From Sorangium sp051521495 (GTDB lineage: Bacteria > Myxococcota_A > Polyangia > Polyangiales > Polyangiaceae), in the NCBI RefSeq assembly GCF_051521495.1, contig NZ_CP150355.1, forward strand, positions 2,046,001 through 2,110,000: a stretch of DNA of 64,000 nt. Reading direction: 5' to 3'. This document shows, piece after piece, positions 53,101 through 61,563 of this stretch (position 1 is its first letter; every line of letters starts with the position of its first letter). The position numbers and the translations under genes were made by a program. The notes beneath the pieces were generated by a model. That model was not told the origin of the DNA. It made no database searches and worked only from the letters and a program-made list of their open reading frames with translations.

Positions 53101-56100
53101 CGAGATCGAGGCGCTGCTCGCGCAGCACGAGGCGGTCGCGCACGCGGTGGTCTCGGTCCGCGAGGACACCCCTGGGGATCGGCGGCTCGTGGCCTATGTC
53201 GTCCCCGCGCCGGAGCGGTCCGTGGACGAGGCCGAGATCAAGGGCTTCGTGCGCGATCGGCTGCCGGACTACATGGTCCCGTCGGTCGTCGTGGCGCTGA
53301 GCTCGCTCCCGCTCACCGCGAACGGCAAGATCGATCGCAAGGCGCTCCCGCGGCCTTCGGGAGAGCACGCGATGGCCAGGTCGACCTTCGTCGCGCCGCG
53401 CACCGAGGTCGAGCGCCGCGTCGCGCAGAGCTGGGCCGAGGCGCTCGGCGTGGCCAGGGTCGGGGTCGAGGACGACTTCTTCGCGCTCGGCGGGCACTCG
53501 CTCCTCGCGACGCAGGTGGTGGCCCGGCTGAGGAGCGCCTTCGGCGTCGATCTGCCGCTCGGGCTCATCTTCCAGTCGCCCACCGTGGCGGCGATCGCCC
53601 GGCACATCGAGGCGAGCGCCGGCGCCGCCGAGCTCCTGCCGCTCCGGCGCGTCCAGCGCGCGGGGCCGCTGCCGCTCTCGCTCGCGCAGGAGCGCATGTG
53701 GTTCTTGCACCAGCTGAGCCCCGAGAGCGTCGCGCAGAACGTGGCGTGGAGCGTGCGCTTCTCGTCGGCCATCGACCCGGCCGCCCTTGAGCGGAGCGTG
53801 ACGGAGCTGTCGAGGCGGCACGAGATCCTGCGCACGAGCTTCCCGAGCGTCGACGGGCGGCCGGTCCAGCGCATCGCCCCGCCGGCGCCGGTGCCCGTGC
53901 CGGTCACCGATCTGCGGGGTTTGCGGCCGGACGCGCGGATGGACGCGGCCCGCGAGCGGCACCTCGGGCTGGCGCTCCAGCCGTTCGATCTCGACGAGGG
54001 ACCGCTCCTGCGCGTCGAGCTGCTGCGCCTCGGCGAAGCGGAGGACGTGCTGGTCGTGGCGCTCCACCACATCATCACCGACGGCTGGTCGCTCGGGGTG
54101 CTCGCGCGCGAGATCATGGCGCTCTACGAGGCGTTCTCCAGCGGCCGGCCCTCGCCCCTGCCCGAGCTGCCGATCCAGTACGCCGACTTCGCCGTGTCCC
54201 AGCGGCAATGGCTGAGCCAGGAGTCGCTCGCGGCGCAGCTCTCCTACTGGAGACAGGCGCTCGCCGGCGTCCCCGCCGTGCTCGAGCTGCCGTCCGACCG
54301 CCCGCGGCCGCCGGTGCTGAGCTACCGCGGCGGACGGCACGCGATCCGCTTCTCCGCGGCGACGACCGAGGCGCTCAAGGCGCTCAGCCGGCGCGAGGCG
54401 GTGACGCTGTTCATGACGCTGCTCGCGGCCTTCCAGGTGCTGCTCCACCGCTATTCGGGGCAAGAGGACATCGTCGTGGGTTCTCCGGTGGCCGGGCGGA
54501 GCAGGCAGGAGCTCGACGGGCTCATCGGCTTCTTCCTCAACACCGTCGCGCTGCGCGCGGACCTCTCCGGCGATCCGAGCTTCCTCGACCTGCTCAGGCG
54601 GGTGCATCGGACAGCGCTGGAGGCGTACGCTCATCAAGACCTGCCGTTCGACAAGCTGGTGGAGGAGCTGAACCCGGCGCGGAGCCGCGCCCACGCCCCC
54701 ATCTTCCAGGTCATGTTCATCCTGCAGGATCCCATCGGCGCCTCGCGGGCCGAGGCGCTGGAGACCGAGGAGGTCTTCACCGGGACGGCGATGTTCGACC
54801 TGACCCTGGCGCTCACCGAGGCCGAGCAGCAGCTCGGGGGCCATCTCGAGTACAACGCCGATCTCTTCGATCCGCCCACGATCGCCCGGATGGCGGCGCA
54901 CCTCGAGCAGCTCCTCGAGGGGATCGTGCGCGACCCGACCCGCCCGATCTCGTCGCTGCCGCTCCTGTCCGCGGACGAGCGGCGGACCCTCCTCGACGAC
55001 TGGACCCGCACCGAGATGCCGTTCCCCGAGGGGGAGTGCTTCACGACGCTGTTCGAGGCCCAGGTGGCGCGGACGCCGGACGCGATCGCCGCGGTGTCCG
55101 AGGGGGGATCCTCCTTGAGCTACCGGGCCCTCGACGAGCGCGCGGACGCCCTCGCCCGCGCGCTCGTGCGCCACGGCGCGGGGCCGGACGAGGTGATCGC
55201 GCTGCTCGCGGATCGCGGCCTCGACTTCCTCGGCGGGATGCTCGGCGTATGGAAGGCCGGGGGCGCCTACCTGCCGCTCGATCCGTTCCATCCGCCGCAC
55301 AGGATCGCTCAGGTATTGGAGAGCAGCGGCGCGCGGCGCGTCCTCGTCTCTCGACCGCTCGAGGCCGCGCTGCGGCGCGCCCTCTCGGGGATGGCCGCCG
55401 CGCCGCAGATCCTCCACCTCGAGGAGGCGCTCACGCCGCTCGCCGAGACAGCGCGAGCTCCTCTGCCGCGCGCTCGCCCGTCAAACCTCGCTTACGTCAT
55501 CTACACCTCGGGATCGACCGGAGCCCCCAAGGGAGCGATGGTCGAGCACCGCGGCATGCTCAACCACCTCTTCGCGAAGGTGCAAGATCTCGAGCTCACC
55601 GCGGGAGACTGCGTCGCGCAGACAGCCTCCCAGTGCTTCGATATCTCGGTCTGGCAGTTCCTCGTCGCGCTCCTCCTGGGCGGTCGCGTTCACATCCTGG
55701 GAGAGGAGGTCGTCCGGGATCCAGCCCGCCTGCTCGCCGCGACGGAGGAACACCGCATCTCGATCCTGGAGGTGGTCCCTTCCATGCTCCGCGCGGTGCT
55801 GGCCGAGGCTCGATCGACGGCGGGCGCGCCCGCGCTGGCGGGGCTCCGGTGGATGGTCGCCACCGGAGAGGCGTTGCCGCCGGAGCTGTGCGCGCAGTGG
55901 ATCGATGCCTATCCCGGGGTGCCGCTCCTCAACGCGTACGGTCCCACCGAGTGCTCCGACGACGTGACGCATTACCGCGTACGGGAGGTGCCGACTGCAG
56001 CTCACGTCCCCATCGGGCGCTCGGTCGCGAACATGCGCCTCTATGTCCTCGATCGCCAGGGCCAGCCCGCGCCGATCGGGGTTCCTGGCGAGCTGTACGT

Positions 56101-57571
56101 GGGCGGCGTCGGCGTGGGGCGCGGTTACCTGCGGGATCCCCGGCGTACGGCCGACGTGTTCCTGCCCGATCCGTTCTCCCCCCGGCCCGGGGCCCGCATG
56201 TACAAGACCGGCGACCTCGTGCGGTACCTGCCGAGCGGTGATCTCCAGTTCCTCGGCCGGCTGGATCACCAGGTGAAGGTGAGGGGGTTCAGGATCGAGC
56301 TCGCCGAGATCGAGTCGGCGCTCAAGAGGCATCCCGGCGTGGCGGAGACGGTCGTCGTGGCCAGGGAGGACCGGCCAGGGGACAAGCAGCTCGTGGCGTA
56401 CGTGGTGCCGGCCGCCGGCCCGCCGCGCTCCGCCTCCGCCGCGCTGCTGAGAGAGCACGCGCGGGAGCTGCTGCCCGAGTACATGGTGCCCGCGTTCGTC
56501 GTGCTGCTCGACGCGCTGCCGCTCAACGCGAACGGCAAGGTCGATCGCAAGGCGCTCCCGCCGCCCGATCGGAGCGCCGCGGCGGAGAGCTTCGTCGCCC
56601 CGAGGGACGCGCTGGAGCGAGAGCTCGCGGCGATCTGGGCTGCGGTGCTGGGCGTGGAGCGCGTGGGCGTGCGCGACGACTTCTTCGACCTCGGCGGCCA
56701 CTCGCTCTTGGCCGTGCGGCTCATGGCGGAGATCCAGGCGCGCACCGGCCAGCGGCTGCCGCTCGCGGCGCTGTTTCAGGGCGCGACGGTGGAGCGCCTC
56801 GCCATGCTCCTCCGCGATGAGCGGCCCCTCGATCCGAGCTCGCCGCTCGTGATGATCACGCCCGGCACCGCGCGGAGGCCGTTCTTCTGCGTCCACCCGG
56901 TGGGGGGCAACGTCCTGTGTTACCGCGAGCTCGCGCGGCAGCTCGGCGCGGAGCAGCCGTTCTACGCGCTGCAGTCCCCTGGGCTGGACGGGGGCGAGGC
57001 GCCGCCGGCCAGCGTGGAGGAGATGGCGGCGCTCTACGTGAAGGCGGTGCGGTCGGTGCAGCCGTCGGGGCCCTACCTGCTCGGCGGCTGGTCGATGGGA
57101 GGCGTCGTCGCGTTCGAGATGGCGCGGCAGCTGGAGCGCAGCGAGCAGCGCGTGGAGGTGCTCGCGCTCATCGACGCGCAGGTCGACGGCCTCCGGCACG
57201 GGGTGCTGTCGGAGGACGCGGATCGCGTCCTTCACGCCTTGTTCGACCACGATCTGGCCCGTCTCGCCGGCGCCAGCCCGCCCCCCGCGGACGCGCTGCC
57301 GGCGTTGCGCCGTGTCTTCATGAGCAACATGAAGGCGCTCTATCGGTATGACCCCGGACCGTACGGCGGGGCGATCACGGTCTTCCAGGCCGTCGATGGG
57401 CGGGCTTCGTCGCCGGATCCGGTGGACGCCTGGCGGCGGGTAGCGCCCCGCCGTGTCGAGGTCGAGCGCGTGCCGGGCGACCACTATTCGATCCTGCAGG
57501 CGCCCGGCGTCGAGCGACTCGCCCGGGAGCTCCGCGCGCGCATCGAGCAGGCCCGGCGCGAGGCGCCCTGA
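47165..57571 (+). CDS. FAAL-loaded NRPS with a luciferase-like monooxygenase inside the first A domain
   Basis: A 3468-residue synthetase. In order: fatty acyl-AMP ligase (about 1-590, YTSGSTGTPKG near 174); ACP (Ser653 in GLDSLRA); C1 (HHLVADG, His872-873); A1 (about 1190-2050; YTSGSTGKPKG near 1345, FDIS 1394-1397) interrupted at about 1430-1776 by an FMN luciferase-like monooxygenase (from RPLGFSLFYFADD); PCP1 (Ser2112); C2 (HHIITDG, 2301-2302); A2 (about 2620-3140); PCP2 (Ser3180); TE (GWSMGG Ser3310, GDHYS His3440). The pocket residues read D-I-L-Q-L-G-M-I-W-K in A1, like glycine codes, and D-I-W-E-V-T-A-D-D-K in A2, like diamino-acid codes. The likely chain is acyl-Gly-Dap with an oxidised Gly. 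GAGGTAG precedes ATG 47165. Confidence 0.93.
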   Translation: MTTLEREPRYATLIDLLEARSAETCGYSFRDDSGKIVARMSYADLARRARQVASALRQVAEPGERAILLYEPGLEYIVAFFGCVYAGLVAVPAYPPDPARIERTLPRLSAILKDARAALVLSTGAIASMAAHLFQHAPDLGAARWIATDELPAAGEGAFRPPGIGPSSLAFLQYTSGSTGTPKGVMLSHRNLLHNLESISRCFGAHRGSAGVIWLPPYHDMGLIGGILEPLYTGFNVALMSPLTFLRHPLRWLQAVSEERATISGGPNFAFELCVRKSSPEERRSLDLRSWEVAFCGAEPVRPATLDRFAAAFGPCGFRRTAFYPCYGLAEGTLIVSGGKAGSGAIVGASSAAALEQGRADEAAAGEAGARLLVGCGRSLPDQELVVVHPEALTACPAGHVGEIWLRGPSVAHGYWGRAEETKGTFRARLATGEPGEFLRTGDLGFLKDGELFVTGRRKDLIILRGRNHYPQDIELTVEQSHPAIRSGCSAAFAVEIDGEERLALALEIDLRKERDLRARLAACEAAVGAIRERLAMEHDLQPHAVALLPPGGIPKTSSGKIQRHACRAAFLGGELQAELIWRADEARSGAPVDAAAAAAPAIAPAPRPAPRGEAATVEELRSWLCSYLARSLGGPAGGLDPEAPITRYGLDSLRAVELSSSLEQELGVPVPLDVLLRGPSADALARHVAAQRAAASRPAGARTSAMTSAMTSAMTSAMTSAMTSAMTSAMTSHRAPGPLPLAPVQQRLWFLAKLDPDNAVYNIPVAVDLSGELDVEALRRALDAIARRHEPLRASIEERDGKPIQVVAAEGALPLEIVDLTGLPLSARQVEAERRSREEARRPFQLARGPLARATLLRIEPRRHVLLVVAHHLVADGWSFGVLARELSAFYGAFSRGVPPELADPQLGYSDYAIWMHERLDGGVAADQLARWRARLAGAPELLELPTDRPRPAAQTYRGARLPVRFPRALREAVEGLCRQESVTPFMALLAGFALLLGRCSGQEDVCVGSAVAGRPPELSGLFGMFTNTVVLRVDLSRARTFRELLAQVRDVAIEAYSDQDVPFERVVEHLRPARSQSFSPLFQAMLILLPDREVDLPALPGLEARPVEIDPGTSMVDLTLSLRSGAEGFEGYFEYSADLFDGASIARMASRLGALLLSAASSPDRRLSEATVMDEDELGLVTSGWNATREAWTDACIHEQFSDQVRRTPDATACVFEGEEITYRELDARALALAGELRSLGVGPEVIVGLCAERSIDMLVGLLGILKAGGAYLPLDPSYPSDRIGFMLDDAGAPVIVTEDHLTTRFAGSKARAVMLGGGRSAPEAGAPPAAGARPGNAAYVIYTSGSTGKPKGVVVPHRSVANFFSAMDRALGPVAPVTPAARWLAVTSISFDISVLELLWTLTRGLTVILQGEQRHRAPRRQAKGRPGARRPLGFSLFYFADDADQGGGDRYRLLWEGAKFADRHGFMAVWTPERHFHAFGGLYPNPSVVGAAIAAMTERIAIRAGSVVLPLHHPVRIAEEWALLDNISRGRVGVSFASGWHARDFVLAPERYADRKRIMLEGIDAVRRLWRGERLTFPDGAGKPTEIQIRPQPVQRELPVWLTAAGNPETFEAAGRGGMNILTHLLGQSIEDLAERIAIYREARRRAGHEGEGHVTLMLHTFVERDADLVRARISAPFRSYLRSSADLMRGLGRSLGIDLDGSVREEDLDLLVSHAFDRYVETSGLFGTPSDCLERVAELKEIGVDEIGCLIDFGVDTDAVLASLPYLDELKRQSEREDRRGLEDTSAPRQIERYHVDYLQCTPSLLRGMMLEPSAADALSGLRALLLGGEPLPFDLVEEIRKTFPGALLNMYGPTETTIWSSTHLVERAAGAGWASIGRPIGNTALYICDRHLQLVPVGVQGELYIGGEGVTRGYLSRPALTAERFLPDPFSGDAGARMYRTGDRARWLPDGTVEFLGRTDHQVKLRGFRIELGEIEALLAQHEAVAHAVVSVREDTPGDRRLVAYVVPAPERSVDEAEIKGFVRDRLPDYMVPSVVVALSSLPLTANGKIDRKALPRPSGEHAMARSTFVAPRTEVERRVAQSWAEALGVARVGVEDDFFALGGHSLLATQVVARLRSAFGVDLPLGLIFQSPTVAAIARHIEASAGAAELLPLRRVQRAGPLPLSLAQERMWFLHQLSPESVAQNVAWSVRFSSAIDPAALERSVTELSRRHEILRTSFPSVDGRPVQRIAPPAPVPVPVTDLRGLRPDARMDAARERHLGLALQPFDLDEGPLLRVELLRLGEAEDVLVVALHHIITDGWSLGVLAREIMALYEAFSSGRPSPLPELPIQYADFAVSQRQWLSQESLAAQLSYWRQALAGVPAVLELPSDRPRPPVLSYRGGRHAIRFSAATTEALKALSRREAVTLFMTLLAAFQVLLHRYSGQEDIVVGSPVAGRSRQELDGLIGFFLNTVALRADLSGDPSFLDLLRRVHRTALEAYAHQDLPFDKLVEELNPARSRAHAPIFQVMFILQDPIGASRAEALETEEVFTGTAMFDLTLALTEAEQQLGGHLEYNADLFDPPTIARMAAHLEQLLEGIVRDPTRPISSLPLLSADERRTLLDDWTRTEMPFPEGECFTTLFEAQVARTPDAIAAVSEGGSSLSYRALDERADALARALVRHGAGPDEVIALLADRGLDFLGGMLGVWKAGGAYLPLDPFHPPHRIAQVLESSGARRVLVSRPLEAALRRALSGMAAAPQILHLEEALTPLAETARAPLPRARPSNLAYVIYTSGSTGAPKGAMVEHRGMLNHLFAKVQDLELTAGDCVAQTASQCFDISVWQFLVALLLGGRVHILGEEVVRDPARLLAATEEHRISILEVVPSMLRAVLAEARSTAGAPALAGLRWMVATGEALPPELCAQWIDAYPGVPLLNAYGPTECSDDVTHYRVREVPTAAHVPIGRSVANMRLYVLDRQGQPAPIGVPGELYVGGVGVGRGYLRDPRRTADVFLPDPFSPRPGARMYKTGDLVRYLPSGDLQFLGRLDHQVKVRGFRIELAEIESALKRHPGVAETVVVAREDRPGDKQLVAYVVPAAGPPRSASAALLREHARELLPEYMVPAFVVLLDALPLNANGKVDRKALPPPDRSAAAESFVAPRDALERELAAIWAAVLGVERVGVRDDFFDLGGHSLLAVRLMAEIQARTGQRLPLAALFQGATVERLAMLLRDERPLDPSSPLVMITPGTARRPFFCVHPVGGNVLCYRELARQLGAEQPFYALQSPGLDGGEAPPASVEEMAALYVKAVRSVQPSGPYLLGGWSMGGVVAFEMARQLERSEQRVEVLALIDAQVDGLRHGVLSEDADRVLHALFDHDLARLAGASPPPADALPALRRVFMSNMKALYRYDPGPYGGAITVFQAVDGRASSPDPVDAWRRVAPRRVEVERVPGDHYSILQAPGVERLARELRARIEQARREAP
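49274..49357 (+). repeat. Seven 12-bp repeats in the ACP-C1 linker
   Basis: The unit ACGTCGGCGATG is repeated seven times in frame, coding for seven copies of Thr-Ser-Ala-Met between the ACP (Ser653) and the first condensation domain. All copies are identical, so the number probably varies by slippage; any change by whole units keeps the frame and only alters linker length. Confidence 0.85.
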
Positions 57572-57667
57572 GCGGCCGATGATCGACCGGCCTCACGCCG
57601 GCCCCCCGCCGCGCGGGGCCGGCGCGCTCGCTCGCGGCGCTGGCGTGCAACGAAAGGAACGCGATCG

Positions 57668-58945
57668 GTGAGATTGACGACGACCATCTGCACATCCCTC
57701 GACGCCGTGGACGACGCGGAGCTCGACCACGTCACGGCGGACGCCGACGTGTTCCTCGATCGCCGTTGGCTGCGGATGCTCGACGCGCTGGATCTGACGA
57801 CGCTCGTCCGGGGGGAGCTGTCCCTGCGCTACGTCCTGGTGCGCGACGGGACGCGCCTCATCGCCGTTTGCCCGTTCCTCGTCACGCGCAGTCGCTCGAT
57901 TTACTACCATTATTCTCTGGAGAAGTTCTTCTTCGTCTCCTGGCAGGACGAGCTCGTGAGGATGAACCCGGAGAGCGCGCGCTGGAGCCGGTGGGTCGTC
58001 CAGGCGGTCAATGCATACCGGGCGTTCGCGCGGGCGTCCCGCTCGGGGATTGACGGGTGGGTGCTCGCCGCGAGCCCGCTCAGCTACCGTGGGGGCATCG
58101 CCACGGCGCCGCTCGATCCGGCGGCGGTGCAGGAGGCTCACCGCGCGGTGCTCGACGCTCTCAAGGACGAGGCGCGCAAAGAGCGGCTCCCGCTCTGCTT
58201 CTACGGCGTCGACGCCGGGCGCGCCGAGCTCAGGAGATCGCTGCGTGGGAGCGGGTTCGAGGAGGTCTTCCTCGTCTATGACAACCGGCTGGACACCGAC
58301 TTCAAGACCTTCGACGACTACCTCGCGCGCTTCCAGAGCAAGGAGCGAAAGGCCTTCAGGCGCGACATGCGGCAGGTCGGCGAAGCCGGCATCCAATTCA
58401 CCGTGACGTCGAATTGGGGCTCCCTAGGCGGCGATTTCGAGCGCCTCTACGAGACGACGTACTCGAAATACGGTGAGGAGCACTTCCGTCACCCGGAATC
58501 GTTCTGGGCGCAGCTCGAGCGTCACCTCGGCCCTAGGACGGAGGCGATCGTGGCGCGCAACGGCTCTACCGTCGTCGGCTTCACCTCGCTCCTCCACAAG
58601 GGGGACGACCTCTGGGTCTACCGCATAGGCCGCACCGAGGAACAGGGGCTGGACGACGCACCGCTGTATTTCAGCCTCGTCTTCTACGAGCCGATCAAGC
58701 GCGCGGTGGCGCTCGGCGCCAAGCGGATATGGCTCAGCGGCGGCACGTGGAAGACGAAGCGACGCCGCGGCGCGGTGGGTCAACCCCTGTACAGCTACAT
58801 GTGGTTCCCCTCCTCGTGGTCACGCGCGCTCCTCATGCCCTACCTGTCCCTGTTCTCGAAAATAAGTCATGCCGAGATGACCAAGGTCGTCGCCCCGCCC
58901 CGCCCCCCGGAGGCGGGATCCCCGGAGGCCCCAGGCGACCCGTGA
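57668..58945 (+). CDS. GNAT / FemAB-like acyltransferase in the NRPS cluster
   Basis: A 425-residue protein whose second half has the GNAT-like fold of the BioF2/FemAB group: a helix with FQSKERKAFRRDMRQVGEAGIQF, FERLYETTYSKYGEEHFR, EAIVARNGSTVVGFTSLLHKG and DAPLYFSLVFYEPIKRAVALGAKRIWLSGG. Such proteins transfer acyl or aminoacyl groups from thioesters or aminoacyl-tRNA. The gene is 96 bases after the NRPS; GTG 57668 follows AAAGGA. The N-terminal half may be a second GNAT-like domain. The donor and acceptor are unknown; transfer to an amine of the Dap-containing product is inference. Confidence 0.72.
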   Translation: MRLTTTICTSLDAVDDAELDHVTADADVFLDRRWLRMLDALDLTTLVRGELSLRYVLVRDGTRLIAVCPFLVTRSRSIYYHYSLEKFFFVSWQDELVRMNPESARWSRWVVQAVNAYRAFARASRSGIDGWVLAASPLSYRGGIATAPLDPAAVQEAHRAVLDALKDEARKERLPLCFYGVDAGRAELRRSLRGSGFEEVFLVYDNRLDTDFKTFDDYLARFQSKERKAFRRDMRQVGEAGIQFTVTSNWGSLGGDFERLYETTYSKYGEEHFRHPESFWAQLERHLGPRTEAIVARNGSTVVGFTSLLHKGDDLWVYRIGRTEEQGLDDAPLYFSLVFYEPIKRAVALGAKRIWLSGGTWKTKRRRGAVGQPLYSYMWFPSSWSRALLMPYLSLFSKISHAEMTKVVAPPRPPEAGSPEAPGDP

Positions 58946-58995
58946 GCCACGCGCGGTGTCGCTGGAACCAGGCTACCTGCCACGGATGAGAAATC

Positions 58996-61473
58996 ATGTC
59001 TGTTACGATGCCTATCGCTGCCGAAGCGCCTGCTCCCGCCGTTGAGGGCCACGCGCGCCGCCCGGCCGAGCAAGACGTTGGAGACGGCATGTCGCGCCAC
59101 CTGGTGCCGCTGGCCGGAGGACCGTTCGGGCTGTGGCCTGTCGCGTGCGTTCGCGGCGCGGGGTTCGCGGCGCAGACCATCCTGTCGCTCGCGGCCCCCG
59201 GGACGGCCGCCATGCTCGATAGGATGCTCGATGCCGAGGGGGCTGCCCCGGCGGGCAGCGTGATCCACGCGGATCTGCAGCGCTCCTTCGAGGTGGAGAC
59301 GGCGCGGGTCAGCGAGGCGCTGCGCGCGGCCGTGCAGGACGACCGGTTCCGCGAGGCGGTCGTCTGGCAGAACAGGCGCGCCCTTCACACGGGGCTCGAC
59401 AGCCTCTTGCGCAAGCCGCCCGGCCACAGGGACAAGAAGACGCGGCAGCGAGAGGCGCTGGTCGCCGCCTACCTGCAACGCTATTGCGTCAAGAACGACT
59501 CCATCGGCTTCTTCGGACCCATCGGCTGGTGCCGGATCGGCCTCGGCCCCGAGGCGATCGTCGCCCGGCCCGGGCCAGGCCTGCTCGCCGCGCGGAGGGT
59601 CTACTTCGAGAGCTGGGCCATCGACGCCATCTCGTCGCGGTTGAGCTCGGACCCGGAGCTCAGGCCGTTCGCGGCGCCCCGGCTGCTCCCCTACGTCCGC
59701 GTCGACGGGGGCGCTCTGCAGATACCGTCCGTCGGGGCCATGCCGCTCACGCCGGCGCAGGCTGCGGTCCTCGAGGGCTGCGACGGCGCGACGGCCGCGA
59801 GGGCGCTCGCGCGGCGGCTCGTCGGCGACCCGTCGCTCGGGCTCAGCGGCGAGGCGGAGGTCTTCGAGATCCTCGACAGGGCGTGCGCGATGGGCGTCGT
59901 CGCCTGGGACTTCGAGGTCGCGCTCCAGCTGGCTCCGGAAGAGGCGCTGCGGCGCGTGCTCTCGGGGATCGAGGATCAGGCGCTCCGCGAGCGCGCGCTC
60001 CTGCCCCTCGACGAGATCGAGCGGGCGCGCGACGAGGTCGCCGCCGCGGCCGGCGACCCCCGCGCGCTCGACGCCGCCATGGGGCGCCTGGAGGACACGT
60101 TCCACCGGCTGACCGGCGCGGCCACGACGCGCTCCGAGGGAGAGATGTACGCGGCGCGCACGCTCGTTTACGAGGATTGCAGGCGCGACCTGGACATGGA
60201 GATCGGGGCTCCGCTGCTCCAGAAGCTCGCTCCGCCGCTGTCGCTCCTGCTCCTCTGCGGCCGCTGGGTGACCTACGAGGCCGGGCGCCGTTACCTCGTG
60301 GTGCTGCGGGGGCTGTTCGAGCGACTCTCGGCGCAGCAGGGCGGCGGGCCGGTCGAGCTCACGGTGTTCCACAAGGCCCTCGCGGAGATCGAGCCGTGGC
60401 TGCGGGAGATGCGCGGCACGCCCGAGTGGGTCAAAGAGGTGCAGCAGGAGCTGCAGCGCCGCTGGGCCGAGATCCTCGAGGTGCCCGCCGGCGCGCGCTC
60501 CGTCGAGCGGGATCCGGCCGCGCTGCTGCCGCGCGTGCTGCGCGCGTTCGACGCGCCGCGCCCGGGCTGGGCCAGGGCTCGTTATCTGTGCCCCGATCTG
60601 ATGATCGCGGCAAAGGACGTGGAGGCCCTGCGCCGGGGGGAGTGCGATCTGGTCATGGGGGAGATGCACCTGACGCACACGCTGACGGCGTCCTGCTTCA
60701 ACGCCCAGCACCCGTCGATGCGCGAGCTCATCGAGCTCTGGGAGCTCGACAACCCGACCCCGAGCGTCATCCCCGTGCTGCCGAAGGCCCAATGGCCCCA
60801 GCGCATCAACGAGATCGCCCTGGGCTCAGGGGACTACCGTTATTCGTTCTCGCGGGACCCTTCTCCCGCGCCCGTGGCGCGGACGCTGCGCGCGACGGAC
60901 CTCGTCGTCGTGGACCAGGACGGGGCGCTGGAGGTCCACGCGCGCGGCGGCGGTTACCGCGGCGGCCTGCTCGATTTCATGGGCATGATGCTCTCGTCGA
61001 TGGTCACCAACGCGCTGGACGTCCTGCCCGCAGAGGACCACACGCCACGGCTCAAGCTCGGCGATCTCGTGGTCGCGCGAGAGCGATGGCGCTTCGTCGC
61101 GTCGCAGGTGGCCTTCGCGCACGAGGAGGAGCCGCTCGCGCGCTGGCTCGCGGCCCGGCGCTGGCAGCGCGCGCACGGGCTGCCGCGGTTCATCTTCCTC
61201 AAGTCGCCCTTCGAGGCCAAGCCGTACTACGCGGACCTCGACAGCCCGATCTTCGTGGACGCCATCGCGAAGATCCTCCGGCGCGCCAGCGAGCTCGACG
61301 CGTCCGCGAAGGTGAGCGTCGTCGAGATGCTGCCGACCATCGATGATCTCTGGCTCCCGGACGCGGACGGCAAGCGGTATACGTGCGAGCTTCGGCTCGT
61401 CGCCTTCGACGCGAAGGGGCTCGGGGAGGACGCCCCCGACCGGGGGCCTCCCGCCGGCGGCGCGAGGCCGTGA
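58996..61473 (+). CDS. Small LanB-like protein (lantibiotic dehydratase N-domain) in an NRPS cluster
   Basis: An 825-residue protein resembling the glutamylation half of LanB dehydratases. Hallmarks: YCVKNDSIGFFGPIGW (about 163-178), a central long helical part and the ending FIFLKSPFEAKPYYADLDSP followed by VEMLPTIDDLWLPDADGKRYTCELRLVAFD. A full LanB is about 1000 residues with a C-terminal elimination domain, which is absent here. Known short LanB relatives (PEARLs) join amino acids to peptide ends with aminoacyl-tRNA. No ribosomal precursor peptide gene is visible, so the substrate may be the NRPS product or an unlinked peptide. It is 50 bases after the acyltransferase gene, so part of the same operon. 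Confidence 0.82.
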   Translation: MSVTMPIAAEAPAPAVEGHARRPAEQDVGDGMSRHLVPLAGGPFGLWPVACVRGAGFAAQTILSLAAPGTAAMLDRMLDAEGAAPAGSVIHADLQRSFEVETARVSEALRAAVQDDRFREAVVWQNRRALHTGLDSLLRKPPGHRDKKTRQREALVAAYLQRYCVKNDSIGFFGPIGWCRIGLGPEAIVARPGPGLLAARRVYFESWAIDAISSRLSSDPELRPFAAPRLLPYVRVDGGALQIPSVGAMPLTPAQAAVLEGCDGATAARALARRLVGDPSLGLSGEAEVFEILDRACAMGVVAWDFEVALQLAPEEALRRVLSGIEDQALRERALLPLDEIERARDEVAAAAGDPRALDAAMGRLEDTFHRLTGAATTRSEGEMYAARTLVYEDCRRDLDMEIGAPLLQKLAPPLSLLLLCGRWVTYEAGRRYLVVLRGLFERLSAQQGGGPVELTVFHKALAEIEPWLREMRGTPEWVKEVQQELQRRWAEILEVPAGARSVERDPAALLPRVLRAFDAPRPGWARARYLCPDLMIAAKDVEALRRGECDLVMGEMHLTHTLTASCFNAQHPSMRELIELWELDNPTPSVIPVLPKAQWPQRINEIALGSGDYRYSFSRDPSPAPVARTLRATDLVVVDQDGALEVHARGGGYRGGLLDFMGMMLSSMVTNALDVLPAEDHTPRLKLGDLVVARERWRFVASQVAFAHEEEPLARWLAARRWQRAHGLPRFIFLKSPFEAKPYYADLDSPIFVDAIAKILRRASELDASAKVSVVEMLPTIDDLWLPDADGKRYTCELRLVAFDAKGLGEDAPDRGPPAGGARP

Positions 61474-61563
61474 AGGGGCCGCCGGAGGCCGTGCGGTTCG
61501 AGGTAAACTGCGCGGCGACCGGAGCAGCAGCGGCCGGTCCGCTTCCAGGAAGGGACCTTCGCC

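Noticed and set aside
47762..55417. A very long open frame antisense to the NRPS gene
   Set aside because: High third-position GC keeps antisense frames open. The product is Arg/His/Asp/Leu-rich with no domain, while the plus strand has complete NRPS motifs.
58996..61473. A complete lanthipeptide pathway around the LanB-like gene
   Set aside because: No cyclase, no elimination domain and no precursor peptide gene were found nearby.
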